Position numbers and translations under genes: made by a program. A stretch of 64,000 bases of DNA from Sequoia sempervirens. Taxonomy: Eukaryota > Streptophyta > Pinopsida > Cupressales > Cupressaceae. Below, piece after piece: positions 10,455 to 22,277 of this stretch. Numbering within the stretch: position 1 is the first letter of the stretch; each line of letters opens with the position of its first letter. Where the stretch lies: NCBI GenBank assembly GCA_007258455.2, contig VDFB02270651.1:701650217-701714216 (forward strand), read 5' to 3'. Under the pieces are notes generated by a model. That model saw only the letters and a list, made by a program, of their open reading frames with translations, ran no database searches and had not been told where the DNA came from.

Positions 10455-11518
10455 TGTTGGCATGTGGATTCTAGTGTTGTCATTGATGGAAACTGAAGTT
10501 ATTGATCCAATCCACATGTCAGCATTTGTCTATACCAGAAGGTAGAGTGAAGAATAGGGTATCTGGTTGAAGTTGAATCTGTCAAGTAGTTTGCATTACC
10601 AGTTTATCAGTTTTGGCTGTGGATCTCAGGGAAGGTCTTTGGGCATATGAAATGTCTTACTCTTGAGTTTTGTGCTATAAAATCAATTGGTATACGAGTT
10701 GGGAGATCTGGTTATTCAATTTTTTGTTTATCAGTATATGAAGGCCGACTAAGTGAATATTGGGTGTTGCAGATGTTTTAGGCAGAATTGTTTAAAGTAT
10801 TCTTGTGTTGAATATTTTGTTTTAGGTCCTAACTATGCTATGGCCAACTTTGGTGGATGCGCATTAAATGTTGTTCATGATTTGAGTTGACAGATGGAAG
10901 ATATTTTCTACTTCATAGAAGCCGACATATAGAGATTGAATTCTTGGTAGTGGATATAAATAAGAGATTAGTTATTTCATTTTGCTATGAATACGTGAGA
11001 GTTCGATATGTATTGATGTATGTGTGAATATCAGGAGAGCAGTTGAGCAATTTTCATTTGTGTAGAAGAGGTTTTTGTGAAGTGAATTAAGGTAGAGCAG
11101 AGCGAAGTGCAGAATCTGATAGAAGGTCCAGAATCTGATCTATGAGCCTAACCGGAACTGTAATTAGGCATTTGTAGATGCTATATTCTCAGTTCAATCT
11201 TTTGGTGTAATCCAAATCTCTTGTAAGGTAGTGAGCCTTCCTTATTTTGAGCAATGTGCCTGAATGCAAGTGCATTCTCTTTTGTAAAACACTTATATTT
11301 TGAGTACTCAAATTGTGGATTAACCTCCACCATGGTTTTTCCCTTAACTGGGTTTCCATGTAAAAATCCTTGTGTTATGGTGTTGTGGCTCATTGTTCTA
11401 TGTTCATGCATCTTTCTTTCGATTGAATGTTTTAAGAACTTGAGAGAACAAATTAATAAAAGTTGCAAATTTCACAACACTGATTCACCCCCCTTCTTAG
11501 TGTTGCTTGAGTCCAACA
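10455..11518 (+). repeat. 3' LTR of Copia-2
   Basis: It starts TGTTGGCATG right after the PPT and ends GTCCAACA, 1,064 bp, and aligns over its whole length with 5658-6720. The TATA box (TATAAATA) is near 10954. The short open frames within it at 11181-11769 are LTR sequence, not genes. Confidence 0.92.
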
Positions 11519-12793
11519 GAGAACCTCCTAATCAATCAATCAAGAATCCCCCTGATAATATGATGTGGCACTTTATATGTAGTGCATTTATATTGCCAAA
11601 ATTGTGTTTTAGATATTACAATGTCAAGATGGATCAAAGATGTAAAATTACAACAATATCTCAAAATAAGATCCTAAAACTAAAAGTGTTAAATTTTCTC
11701 ACTATGATCTACATTGAAAATGAAGCCTTCCCAAGAGGACAAAAATACTCTAGGTCGCAATATGTCTAAGTAATCAACCAAAATGAAAATTTGTACAAAT
11801 TTGAATAAAAAATATACAAGGCTAAATTTGGAAAAAGTACATGAATAAAAATGTTGTGTTCCTCAATACCTTTCCAATGTCTTAAGAATTGTGAAAACAA
11901 GAGATCATGACAAAAATTTATGAGCTCAAAGATCAAAAAAGGAAAATTTGACTTCAACTAGCAAAAAAATTCACCTGAGGAAAAATATGAAAAAATGGCC
12001 TGCACCACCATGAAGTGCTTGGAACCAAATTTCTATTGATATGTTGTTTGATTTTTTTTGAAACCCTAGCAAAAAGTTATGGTGTTTTTAAAAAAACTGC
12101 CCTATTAGGGCCTTTGGGGGACAAGATTAGCACCTAGAGTTGAAAAATCAACTCTTGGTTGCTTCATATGATTAGGCATTGAGTGGAGAGTTTTTTAAAA
12201 AATATACCACCGTCAAGGTAGGTGAGCAGGAAAAGTGGAGGTGGTGAGCCAGTGGCTTTGTGCATCACTTGGCTCTACTGGGCTAAGCCTCAGTGATTGC
12301 ACAGGGTGCAAACCCGTAACTGAGAGCTAACAAATGATAGGTAAAACAAAGTTTTTTTAATATTAAAATCATCGACAATCATACTTGATTGACATACGTA
12401 CTCCTCAATTTGACCGTCGAATGATAGATATCGATACAAACAAAGTATACTAATCTACACAATGAATATTCTGAGCATATGTCAATTCCCTAATAATATT
12501 CTTTAGACTACACACCTATGATGGACTATACAATGCCATATGATAGAGTACAAAATGTACATATATATACCATATAGATTTCATATGATTGCACAAACAT
12601 GATTTCTATCAATTTTTGCCAAATGCTAAAAATGGCCCAATCTTTTTTGCCAATATGAAATATTTTATATGAAAATATTGGTTTTTGGGCCTTTTGGACT
12701 CAATCACAAGGTTTGTTTCACCCCAATGCACACCTTGCAAAATATCAAGCTCAAATCACTCTCAGATTTGAGAAGAGGTTTTGCAATTCTAAA
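11519..12793 (-). mobile_element. 5' leader of a minus-strand TGTTGGTGT-family element
   Basis: Non-coding. The part near 11755-11960 resembles 17570-17770: both hold TGTCTAAGTAAT, then ATACCTTTCCAATG, then a TATGAGCTC followed by A-rich sequence, in the same order. Next to it on the right is a PBS and an LTR, so this is the untranslated leader of an element read leftward. Its gag is probably 4775-5608, now separated by Copia-2. Confidence 0.6.
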
Positions 12794-12805
12794 GCTTTGA
12801 TACCA
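12794..12805 (-). other. primer binding site, TGTTGGTGT-family element
   Basis: On the minus strand it reads TGGTATCAAAGC, a one-base variant of the copia initiator-Met PBS. It is directly adjacent to the LTR end CTCTAACA, with no spacer. Confidence 0.8.
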
Positions 12806-13222
12806 TGTTAGAGTCACTCAAGGACTCAAGCCTCTAGGATCACCTGCAAGAACCAAAAATAACCTTTTACAAGAAGGAAAACAAACAATATGGCCAATAT
12901 GCAATACTCAAGATTGTAGTGATATATTTGATTGATTCAACCAAACAAAATTATATTAGATATACAAATGATACCTTGCTTATAAAGGAAAAATGTGAGA
13001 TAAGATTAGACCAAATCTTGACATACATGTGTTTTAATCTTGTATAATGATATATCTACCCCAACTAATATTAAATGACTTAGGAAAGAAGCATTAAATT
13101 CCAAAAGATAAGATAAAATATAGTGACAACTAATAGTAACTAGAAATATTCCCTCCTAGAACCTAAATGGAATTAACATGTAAGTATGACCAAGATAGGT
13201 TAAACACCTATTTACACCAACA
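12806..13222 (-). repeat. 5' LTR of TGTTGGTGT-family element (copy 2, minus strand)
   Basis: This 417-bp block reads TGTTGGTGTAAATAGGTG...GACTCTAACA on the minus strand. Its inner end is fixed by the PBS, and its outer end by matching the start of the LTR at 4391. The first half matches copy 1 closely. The second half, including CACCTGCAAG at about 12840, matches the LTR at 15791-16192 instead. An AT-rich promoter-like region lies mid-LTR. Confidence 0.8.
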
Positions 13223-13530
13223 ACTTAAGTTTAATTAGGGTACAAATAGGATACTTATCACTTTATTTCTTAAGTCATAAGATTAAGACACATATCATAA
13301 TCTTATACAATTATATGTCTCTCCTTGATCTATATAACCAAGGGGCTCTCTTTGTAATCTTAAGTTGTTTATCATTGTATATTTTCATCCTTTGATAGAA
13401 TATAATTATTCTCTCATAGCTTATCTCTCTTGTGCTTTCATAGAAGTTATTATATCTTGGGTGGCTACAGTCTTCAACCAAATCTTGGATGGTATAAATT
13501 ATTCTATAGAAAATATTACAATGATGATAT
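13223..13530 (+). repeat. partial LTR of the TGTTGGTGT family (plus strand)
   Basis: From TTAAGTTTAATTAGG onward this matches 4447-4785 in order: TAAGATTAAG, a CTTGATCTATATAACCAAGG TATA region, TCTCTTGTGCTTTCAT, ATCTTGGG(T/A)GGCT, and a final TTATTCTATA. It lacks the LTR start. It abuts the start of the opposite-strand LTR at 13222, giving a head-to-head junction. It ends with a degenerate PBS-like GATGGTATAA near 13488. Confidence 0.55.
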
Positions 13531-15790
13531 CTCACAAAGATATAATGAAATTATGATGGCATGCAATTTGATGGAAAGAGGATGTATAAATGATGGTAAA
13601 ATGGTAAAAATTGATGAAGAAAATGTTGTCAGATTATCTTCACGTGCAAAGATCAACCTATTATTTGTTGTAGCATTTAGGATTATGCACCATGATATAA
13701 TGAATCATGATGACAATGTGCCATGTGTGTACAAACTAACACAAAAATAAATAAGCTGAAAATAGCATAGTGATCAAAGAGACATGTTGTCAAGGAAAAA
13801 AAAAAACCACAAACCCATACAAACAAGTAATAAAAAATATGTAGAAAATGTGAGTTTGTAGCCAATGAAAAAATGAAGCTGAGGGTGTATGGGAAGATGG
13901 GATGGGGGATGGATTTGTTGTTGAGGATTCAAGGAGTAGTGGTGAGGATTTCTAGATTTTTCCCTTGGTCAAGCTATGAGTTGTGGATTTTTTTCTTGAT
14001 GATGACAATGATAACATTGTTGATGATAAGAACAATGTAAGGATGGTGTTGCTAACAATGCAAACAAAAAAAATATTGGGAATTATATATCGTCATGATG
14101 ATAATTGGATTTATTTTAGATTAAACACAACTTAAAGAAAGATAAGAAATAAGTCTTATGAATTGTTTTGGATGGTGGAAATATTTTGAGTAGGGTATGC
14201 TTGGATGTGTTTGCACATGGATAGATTGTTTTGGGGATCATATTATATATTTGGAGTATGTTAGGATAAGTGTTTGCTTATTATGGTGGAACCAATGGAA
14301 AAGGATAATCCAAGCGTAGAGACAATGAATAAAGGAAGTTTATATAGAATGGTTGACATATTGGAGGGGATGGAGTGGATATGGGTTGATGAAGGGATAT
14401 AACAGGAGATGTCCAAGGACTACATTGCATAGAATTAAAATGTTTTGATCCAAGATAGGGGTTGGGTAGTTCTATGTCAAGAATTTTCCAACGTATGCAT
14501 TAAGTTTGTGCCCCCAATACTTGCTAATACCAAGGTGGGTAGGAAGATTGATGAGACATGAATACATGGATATGGTGGATGGGATGATAGAATGAAATTA
14601 TAGGAGGGATAGTTATGGTGGAATGGGTGATACAACTTGCCCCAAATTGCAATGTTCACATAGCTAATTGGTTTACACATGATACCTATGAATGGGTTTT
14701 CATCATGGAACTTGCCTAAGTCACCATAAGAAGTGGTTTTGACCATTAGATGAATTATTTTTATTTACATTTTTTATTTTCTCCTATTTTTTGGAATTTT
14801 ACTGATTATATATTTTTAAAATTTTTAAATTTTTGGGCTAATCTTGATTTCTTTTGCTTTAGGTATCAAGTGCATTGATGTTTGATGTAGCTTATCTAGA
14901 TTATTTGGTCATGAAATGCTAGTAACATCCTTCCTTATAGATTTGATTTGATAGGATCATTGCACTAGCATACAATACATGACTATGATTATTATCTTTG
15001 ATAGTTGGGTTGGCCTTGTCCAAAGATAAACATCTCATTAGAGTTCCATCATAACTTGTGGTAAAGTGTTGTTGCATGGATTTAGTGGATTCTAGGTTTT
15101 GGGTTAGATTTAAGATGAAGTTGTATGAATTTAGATGTTGGATTTAAGGGTTGGGATTTTGATTGTCGATAACTAGGACTTTGCAAGTGGGCATGTGAAT
15201 TGAGAAATTTTATATTTATGGATTTAAGGTTTGGATTAAATTGAGGGACATTGGGATCAAGTGGTGAAATTGGATTTGGAATTGTGATAAGGCTTAGGAT
15301 TGAGACTAACATTATTTATTTCACATGATAATTGTGAAGGTGGTGCACACTATTAGATATACAATGCACAAATTTTGATTCATGTATTGCTTTTGATGAA
15401 TCGTTATAATTGGATTCATCAATTTACTTTTCTTTGGGATCCATATTGCTTTTTTAATTTCTTCTTGGTTTTTGGATACAAGTCACTTTTTAGATTCATT
15501 TTGATTTTGTGATTGATGAGGATTTTTCATTTTTTTCTTTGGTAGTGGATTCCAATCTTTTGATTCATATGAACACTTCACTTTTTATGATGGATGAGAT
15601 TTTTGGTCACAATAAAGGGGTTTAGGATGTTTGGATGTAGTTTTCTAGTGTGTATGGAGTAAATATGAAAAATATGGGTTGAAGAATGATTATTAAAAGA
15701 GTTATGGATGAAATATATTTTGATGATTTCATTAGATGAGGTTTCCCCAAGTATCATTAAAGTGTCACCATTAGATTTATTTCTTGGAGA
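13531..15790. other. unassigned AT-rich region
   Basis: No gene, repeat boundary or motif could be supported. Short open frames (13430-13750 plus, 14477-14746 and 15082-15312 minus) have no recognisable domain and low-complexity composition. It is probably decayed element interior. Confidence 0.4.
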
Positions 15791-16192
15791 TGTGTAGTCA
15801 ATATTAGAATTGAAGATTAAACCACAACTCCCATGAAACACCTGCAAGCAATTACCTATCACAATAGAGAAGATAAAAAGTGAGATTGTGCTCAATAACC
15901 TCAAAATTATTATTGATGCAAATAACCTAGATGAATATTACAAATTAATATGCATGCTTATATAACAATGCACAAGCAAACCTACATGAAAATTTGACAA
16001 GATAGAGACAAGTGTACAAATCTCATGCAATGAGGCAACTTGTCCTAAATTTAGTCCAATATAATAATAAGAATCAAACTAAAGATTAAGAAACAACTCC
16101 TAAGTTTAGCTTAAGTGAACTAAAGTAAAAAATCCTCTAATAATTGATTGATGATTAATTAATTATCAGATAATGACTTGTTTACTCCAACA
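15791..16192 (-). repeat. 3' LTR of TGTTGGTGT-family element (copy 3, minus strand)
   Basis: The minus strand starts TGTTGGAGTAAACAAG right after a G-rich PPT. CACCTGCAAG occurs about 50 bp from the left end, as in copy 2 (12806-13222). The length, about 402 bp, fits the family. The right end is firm. The left end (TGTGTAG at 15791) is placed by spacing. Confidence 0.6.
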
Positions 16193-16200
16193 ACCCCCCT
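16193..16200 (-). other. polypurine tract (inverted)
   Basis: ACCCCCCT on the plus strand is AGGGGGGT on the minus strand, directly before an LTR start, matching the arrangement at 4382-4391. Confidence 0.7.
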
Positions 16201-18850
16201 TAAGATCAAATTAGGGAGAAACTAAACTACTGATAAAGAAAGCTAAATGAATGAAAAATGGGTCCCAAATACAAGGCCTAATGAGGTACCCATGTACATG
16301 TAAATGAATCTCTCATAACTAGAGAAAATGAGAAAACCACATGGGAAAAACTCCTCTCCAAAAGAGAGAAAAGGAAATGACTGCACTAGTGAAAGAAGGA
16401 TAAAAGGAGGACTCAATGTGATCCCCCAAGGACTGCTTCTATCATACAAGTACAATAAATGTCCCCCTGATAGGAGAGAGAAAATGAAGATATGAATCCC
16501 ACCATAATGAAAGAGCTCCCATGCCAATGATGAATGCCTAAAGATAGAATATGATCCACTACCTACAAACAAAATTTCACCCTTTAGGAAGAAACAAATC
16601 TATTGGTGATTGGAGAATCCAATCCAAAAGAATGGGTGATTCTAGAATCCAAATCTAGATGATGTGTGCCTTTGAGAACTACTCATGTGTCCACATGTCA
16701 GAAAGCAATGATGTTGATCCAAAATACTATGAAGACTGATATAGAACAAGCTGCAAAGGTGATGAAGATGGTGGTCCAACAATGGTGATGTGGCTGTCAA
16801 CAAAGAGGAGATGAATGTCCTCAAAGTAATCCTATAGATCTTCAATATGAGACTCTACAAAAAATGATGAAATGTCTGTAAGATACGAATCCCAAGTAGC
16901 TATGTCTGGAAGATGTATGATGTCTTGTTGTACTAAACCAATAGGGGTCAAAGATGTGGCGATGCCAAAGTGATCAAGAACAATAAGAGATGATGATGTA
17001 GTCTTGATCTGAAGAGTGTGAACATGAAGATAAGTCTCTAAACCATCAAAACATGCAAGACTTGTGATATACTCAAGCTCCTCTAAAGTATCGTCATCAA
17101 ATGGTATGTAATCTGCATCTACAAGATGGATGAGACAATTTGTAGCAGGATCCTCTGGTATGGAGAGATATGAGGGTCTCCATGGATCTCCCAAAGTTGT
17201 GTCCAAAGTATGTGGGAACATTCAATGTTTGATACAACATACATAACTTGTGAAGATCAACACTAGAACATATAACCCCCACAATATGATCTCTGATGAT
17301 GCCCCATGCTGATAAACTCCTTGGCGTGTCTGGTGTAGGTATGAGTCCATATAGATAAGGAAAAATATCAATCCACCTGAGATGTGTCAGAATGCCATTT
17401 TTCCAAGGCTCATAATCATCCTTGTCCAAGTTAATCATAGAAGGATGAACAAAAAATCCCATGATACTCACTCAAATGAAAAAAAATCAGAGACTAATGA
17501 TCTCAGTACTGATAAATCAAATCAAATGATGTCATCTCATGCAAAAAGATTCTTTCCAGGTGAAGAGATGTCTAAGTAATGAAGCAAAATGTGAAATCAA
17601 AAAATACTGAATAAAATGTACTTAGGGCATATTCTAGAAAAAGAGCGTGAATAGATTTGAAGAGCTCTGAAATACCTTTCCAATGCCACTTGAATCATGA
17701 AAATTGGAGATACAGGCAAAAGGTTATGAGCTCAGAAGCATAAAATGAAGATATGAATTTGATTGAGAATAATAGAAACCAGTAGAAAAATCTAATAATG
17801 AGACTACACAATTAGAAAGTTCACTGAACCAACTTTATGACGATATCTCATTTACTTGATTTTAACACCGTATGCCCAAGTTATGCCAAAAAGAAAAAAA
17901 TTGCTCCTTTAAGGAAAATCAAGGCTAGGAGGGGGGCTTGGAGGTTGTACAGCTGATGATGTTAGCGTGATGTTATGATGCCATTAGCAATCGGCGGGGT
18001 TGAATTTGATGGCTTGGAGGCCATCACTGTTAAAAAACTCCATCGTCAGAAAATTTTATTAGGTCACCAGAAAATGCTTTGATTGGTAAGATATTCTGAC
18101 GAAATCTCACAAGATTCTCTGCTCCTCATTTTTGATGCCGTCAACTTTTTGCTGAGATTGCAAAATTTTTGAGTAACAAAAATATTGAGGTCACTGCCTT
18201 TTTTATTTTCCATGTTGGAATTTTTTGTGTGTGCCACCAAAACTTTGGAGTTGCCACCTTTTGATTTGCCGACATTTATTTTAGCAGCTACTTGATTTTT
18301 TTTTTGTTCGCCGCTTTTGTTGAGTGCAGCCGGTGATTTGGGTAAGCACTGTCGGTACTATGACTTGGATGCCACCGGTTGATTTGTATGGTTGGCATGG
18401 GCCTTGTGGAGCCATTGTGTTGCACGTAGTACGAGGCATGTGAGATGCGCATAGCTCCTTTGCTTTTTTTTCAATTTTCTTTTTTATTTTTTTTTCAAAA
18501 GTTTTTTTGATATATTTTTTTGATTGAAGGAAAAAAATATTTGACAACCTGTATATTTTTTTGATCAATGGATATATATTTAAAAAACAACCAGAGAAAT
18601 TAACTTGAGTACGTGCGTAGGAAAATTTATTGCAGGGGGTGCAGATTCGTACGACGACCATATAGATCGTGCAGATTTCACCTCAGATCTTGTGCCCCTA
18701 AAAAAAATTTTCTTTTTCTACAATTGCATAGATTTGAACAAATTGACAAGTGTTTTTAGGTTTTTGACCACTTCGGGCGCAATAGCGAGGCCCATTTTTC
18801 TCCAGGACGCACCAAAAAATTTCTCAAGGCCAGATCTCTTCAGAAATTGA
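16201..18850 (-). mobile_element. interior of non-autonomous TGTTGGTGT-family element
   Basis: The 3' part (16201-16620) resembles 3960-4381 inverted. The 5' leader (17570-17770) resembles 11755-11960. Between them is a Gag relic (16832-17471). There is no integrase, RT or RNase H signature, so this member lacks pol. The region 17900-18850 is more GC-rich with poly-T runs and no recognisable gene. The 5' LTR expected to its right was not securely found. Confidence 0.55.
16832..17471 (-). pseudogene. probable copia Gag relic
   Basis: The minus-strand frame ending at 17097 contains LDKDDYEPWKNGILTHLR, which resembles the Trp-containing opening of copia Gag proteins (xxYxxWKxxxxxHLR), followed by a predicted helical segment. 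A second frame (16832-17221) overlaps in another phase and has no clear domain, so a frameshift lies near 17097-17221. No zinc knuckle was found. The identity rests on one motif and its position in the element. Confidence 0.4.
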
Positions 18851-18859
18851 ATACCTTGA

Positions 18860-20227
18860 TATAGTGTAGAAAATTGTATACCTTTACAATTTCACACTAT
18901 GTTTGGGTCCCTTAATTAATTGGACTTAATTAAAGCCTCTAATTGACCAAATTATACATTCCAAAGCCTTATTATTCTTGTTTTTTGAAAGGGAAACCTA
19001 TATTAAATGATTGCGAACATTAATTAAATTGCCTTGGAAATTGTGTGTCCTGGATTTAGGTCCCAACAACCATTCACCCAAGGGTGAATGGGTCCTCCTT
19101 AAGTGCCAACACCGAATTTTTAATATGTCTTTGGTAGCCTTTTAATGATTCAAATTCAAGTTTTAAATATAATATTTTAGAATCTATTTTTTGGGAAGTT
19201 AGATAAACACCTATAAATACATAGTTATTTTATCAATTCAAACTTAACATGCATAATCCAACTTTGACAAAAGGAAAAAATATTTTCAAGAGCATTGTAG
19301 AGTAGATTTATCAATCATCTACAACAACAATCAAGATTATATCATCATGTCAAAGTTCATGTGTGTTAATGTCATGTTTTGGAGCTAACATTGTGATGTA
19401 GGTTTCAAGAATTCAAGCATCAAATCAAGTTCACATCAAGCATCCAATCAAGCCATTTTATGTAAGATCCAAACCATAGAGTGATGTGTTAGACTTTAGT
19501 CTTCTAAGAGCAACCATTAAGGATTTGGTGAGTTGTGGCATAACATTGTTCATTCATTGAATTCCTTTCACTTCATCATTATTTCATTATCAAGGTTTAA
19601 TTACCAACACAGGGTTTGACTAAGGCAAACCCCTATTAACCAAAAACAAACATTTTTCTTCTCTCTTTTTTATGTGCAAATTTACAGGTGGAGAAGGATT
19701 GAAGATTGATCAAAAGAGAAATTATGCAAAGTTGTCAAAGTTGTCAACATTGTTGTCAAGCCACGAAAACTCAGATTCAAAATTTATTTCAAACTTTCTG
19801 ATAATGGAATTTGGAGAAATTAGAAGCTCGGATTTGAGATCAAAGGACCGTAAAAGTAGATTTTGGACCCTTGTACAGAGATCCACTCGCCCTAGGGAAA
19901 ATCTATCCTTTAGCAATTTTTAGAACCCACTTTTGGTGCCAGGTACATACTGGTTTTCCCTTCTCAAATCTGCCTAAAGTTAATATTTCTATTTGTGCTA
20001 TCATAATACTCTGCAATTCAAGTTTTAGGTCATACAATTAAGTTTATTAAGGAATTTAATTTTATCTCCCAAAAGTGTATTTCAGTTATTTTTGTCATAA
20101 GAAAACAACAAGATCTAATAAAGTTGACTCACCTCAAGGTTGAAAGTCAATGTTATCCTTGGGAGATCTCTTTTTCTAATGAAACTAGGTAAAATGTGGG
20201 TGTCCTAGATCATCATTTTGGTGAACC
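18860..20227 (+). mobile_element. probable 5' LTR and leader of Ogre/Tat-like gypsy element (Gypsy-1)
   Basis: Non-coding. It holds a TATA-like CCTATAAATACATAG at about 19211-19225 and a near-palindrome around 19071-19090 (CATTCACCC/GGGTGAATG arms). The right end, CATTTTGGTGAAC, continues after an insertion as GGTGAACTTGACATTC at 22278. The frame at 19672-19923 has no domain. It is assigned to the same element as the downstream gag by continuity across that insertion. LTR limits and PBS were not fixed. Confidence 0.4.
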
Positions 20228-22277
20228 TGTTGGAGTGCAGTTAACACAGAAAGGGGGGGGGGTGAATCAGTGTTAACAATAACATTCAATTTTTTATTCT
20301 TTAAATGATAATTTTATCATGAGAGTACTTATGCTAAAATATAAATGAATAGATAATGAAGCAAACACATTAAAAATATTGACACAAAAAATTGTCTTGA
20401 GTGGAAACCCTCCTGGGGAATAAAACCACTCGAATTTGGCCTCACTGGCCTTATCTGAAAATGATTCTTTGTACAAAGCCTCACTGGCTGATTTGTCTCA
20501 CTGACAATGGTGCTATCTCACTGATAGTCTTATAGAGCTATCTCACTGATAGTCTTATTGAAACAAAGATACAAATATGAAGAAATTTGAATACAGAGTT
20601 GATCTCTATTTCTCTGATTACAAATTATGTTCTGTCATGACCTCAGAATCAGAATTCCAATGTGTCAAATTTCAAAAAACAATATATATTGTCCTTTCTG
20701 AATGACATGTTCTGTGTTTTTCAAAAAAAACCTCTCATCAATTTCACTAAATGAGCAATACAAATTATATATATTTCCTCTATTTTGAAAAAGAATCTAT
20801 TTGAAAACTGTATGAGCAACTATTATATGAAAACCAAAAACTAAAAAAATTCCTTTTCCAGATGTTCCAACTATAAGCCATCGAACAAAACTTGTCAAGA
20901 AGGTATTTAGTATAATAAATAGATAACTGCCATATACCTTACAAAAAAAGTGACATCCTTAAGAAAAATGTATAACCACAACCAAACACACATAAACCCA
21001 CAAGACAATTGGATAAACCTATAATCTTCAACAATAGGCCCAACAAGGGATTTTTTTTAATTTTTTAACAAAATAAACACAAATGTTTACAACCTTGACA
21101 CAAGGGTAAACATTAATTCAACAAAGCACCTTACAAACAAAGACTGAAAAAACTAGAGAATCATACTATCACAGTTAATCAACAACAAGCCCGACCAAGA
21201 ATGATTCCCTCTTCTTTTTTTACTAAATGTGATATAAAAGAAACTTTTAAACACTATCAGGAAAAACGTGAAGACTTGAAGGAGAAAACAGTCCCATCGT
21301 TAAGATGTGCACATATCAAACAAACTTTCCCCTCTTAATAATTGTTTTAAAAATAAGAAAACACCAAATGTAATAACCATGAGAAACCCAACACAACTAA
21401 ACAATACTGAGAGCAAGGTTGACAAGAACACAGGTTGATAAAGACATTAAAACACAAGAAAATAATACACTTGATGTCGCTCAAACAAAATATCTTCACT
21501 ATTCCTCTTTACTGGAACTTCTTGATTCCTTGCAGACCATGCAACTGACTTCTTGAATAGACTTTGCTTACAAAATGTCGCCATGATTAGGGTAACAAAC
21601 CCTACCATTCAAGAAAATGAATTAAACACCAAGTTTCTCAAAGCTTCATAAAAGCTTTCAAATACATCATAATGATATTTCATGTCCGGGTATTATGATG
21701 GGAATAAATTCCCATTCAACAAAAAATAATTACCACCGATGATCCAAAGAAATCTTTAGTAATCAAAATTTTTGGGTAAAACTGTGTGCAATTTTTCTTC
21801 ATCAACGTTTCAGATCATACTCCATGATCCATCATCAAGATGATTAGCAGATAGAGAGACATGAGAAAAAAAAACATTATCATTGCTTCCTTTTATCTTT
21901 TGCCACCTTTTAGATTAAGAATATCTTCATGATAATGATGCCTTGTATAAAAAAAATGTCAATATGCCCCATTTTAGAATAGTTTTTGGAGAAACAATAT
22001 TTCTTTATGATGTGTAGCAATGCCTCATTCTAGAGTATAACTTGTATCACTGCACTTCAGTAAAGATGCCGATAGATATGCAAATGAACGTTACAATACC
22101 AAATGTAGAATGAGGATCAACATAGATATATAAATACATGCAAAACTAAAGAAAATCACCATGTGCACAACTTGTAACATCAACCTTAGTGTATTGACAT
22201 TAATGCCAAACAATACCGAGGGACAACATAACCCTTACCTCATTCCCACACACCTCCATATTTCTATTTTTCATTCA
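20228..22277 (-). mobile_element. copia-type LTR block inserted in Gypsy-1 leader
   Basis: It starts TGTTGGAGTGCAG, which is CTCCAACA as an LTR end on the minus strand, followed by a C-rich/G-rich tract and the inverted conserved copia LTR motif (GTGGAAACCCTCCTGGGGA near 20400). GTGAAC occurs on both sides (20221-20226 and 22279-22284), consistent with a target-site duplication. No coding sequence was found. It may be one long solo LTR (~2.05 kb) or an LTR plus unidentified sequence. A possible alternative LTR end is near 21045 (GGCCCAACA). Confidence 0.5.
20495..20565. repeat. short tandem repeat in copia LTR block
   Basis: A unit GCTATCTCACTGATAGTCTTA is present twice in a row near 20511-20560, preceded by related CTCACTGAC/CTCACTGG words. 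It is local slippage within the LTR. Confidence 0.75.

Larger units (their letters stand above)
5658..11518 (+). mobile_element. Copia-2: complete non-autonomous copia-like LTR retrotransposon
   Basis: Paired LTRs (5658-6720 and 10455-11518, about 1.06 kb each), an initiator-Met PBS after the first and a PPT (AAAGGGGGAGAT) before the second define a complete element of 5,861 bp. Flanking pentamers gagac (5653-5657) and gagaa (11519-11523) look like a target-site duplication with one change. The interior carries a gag-like ORF with four zinc knuckles and two further ORFs. No protease, integrase, RT or RNase H motif is visible in any frame, so it must have used proteins from another element. 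A close relative, Copia-3, lies at 27833-33913. Confidence 0.88.

Noticed and set aside
11254..11769. 171-codon plus-strand frame crossing the end of the Copia-2 3' LTR
   Set aside because: It runs from LTR sequence into unrelated flank across the insertion junction, so it cannot be an ancestral gene.
13430..15904. Open frames of 60-110 codons in the unassigned region
   Set aside because: No motif, no second copy and low-complexity composition. Expected by chance in AT-rich DNA.
17571..18850. A 5' LTR for the minus-strand element near 18857-19072 (TTGAATACC as a PBS relic)
   Set aside because: The PBS match is too weak and the implied LTR (about 215 bp) is half the family length.
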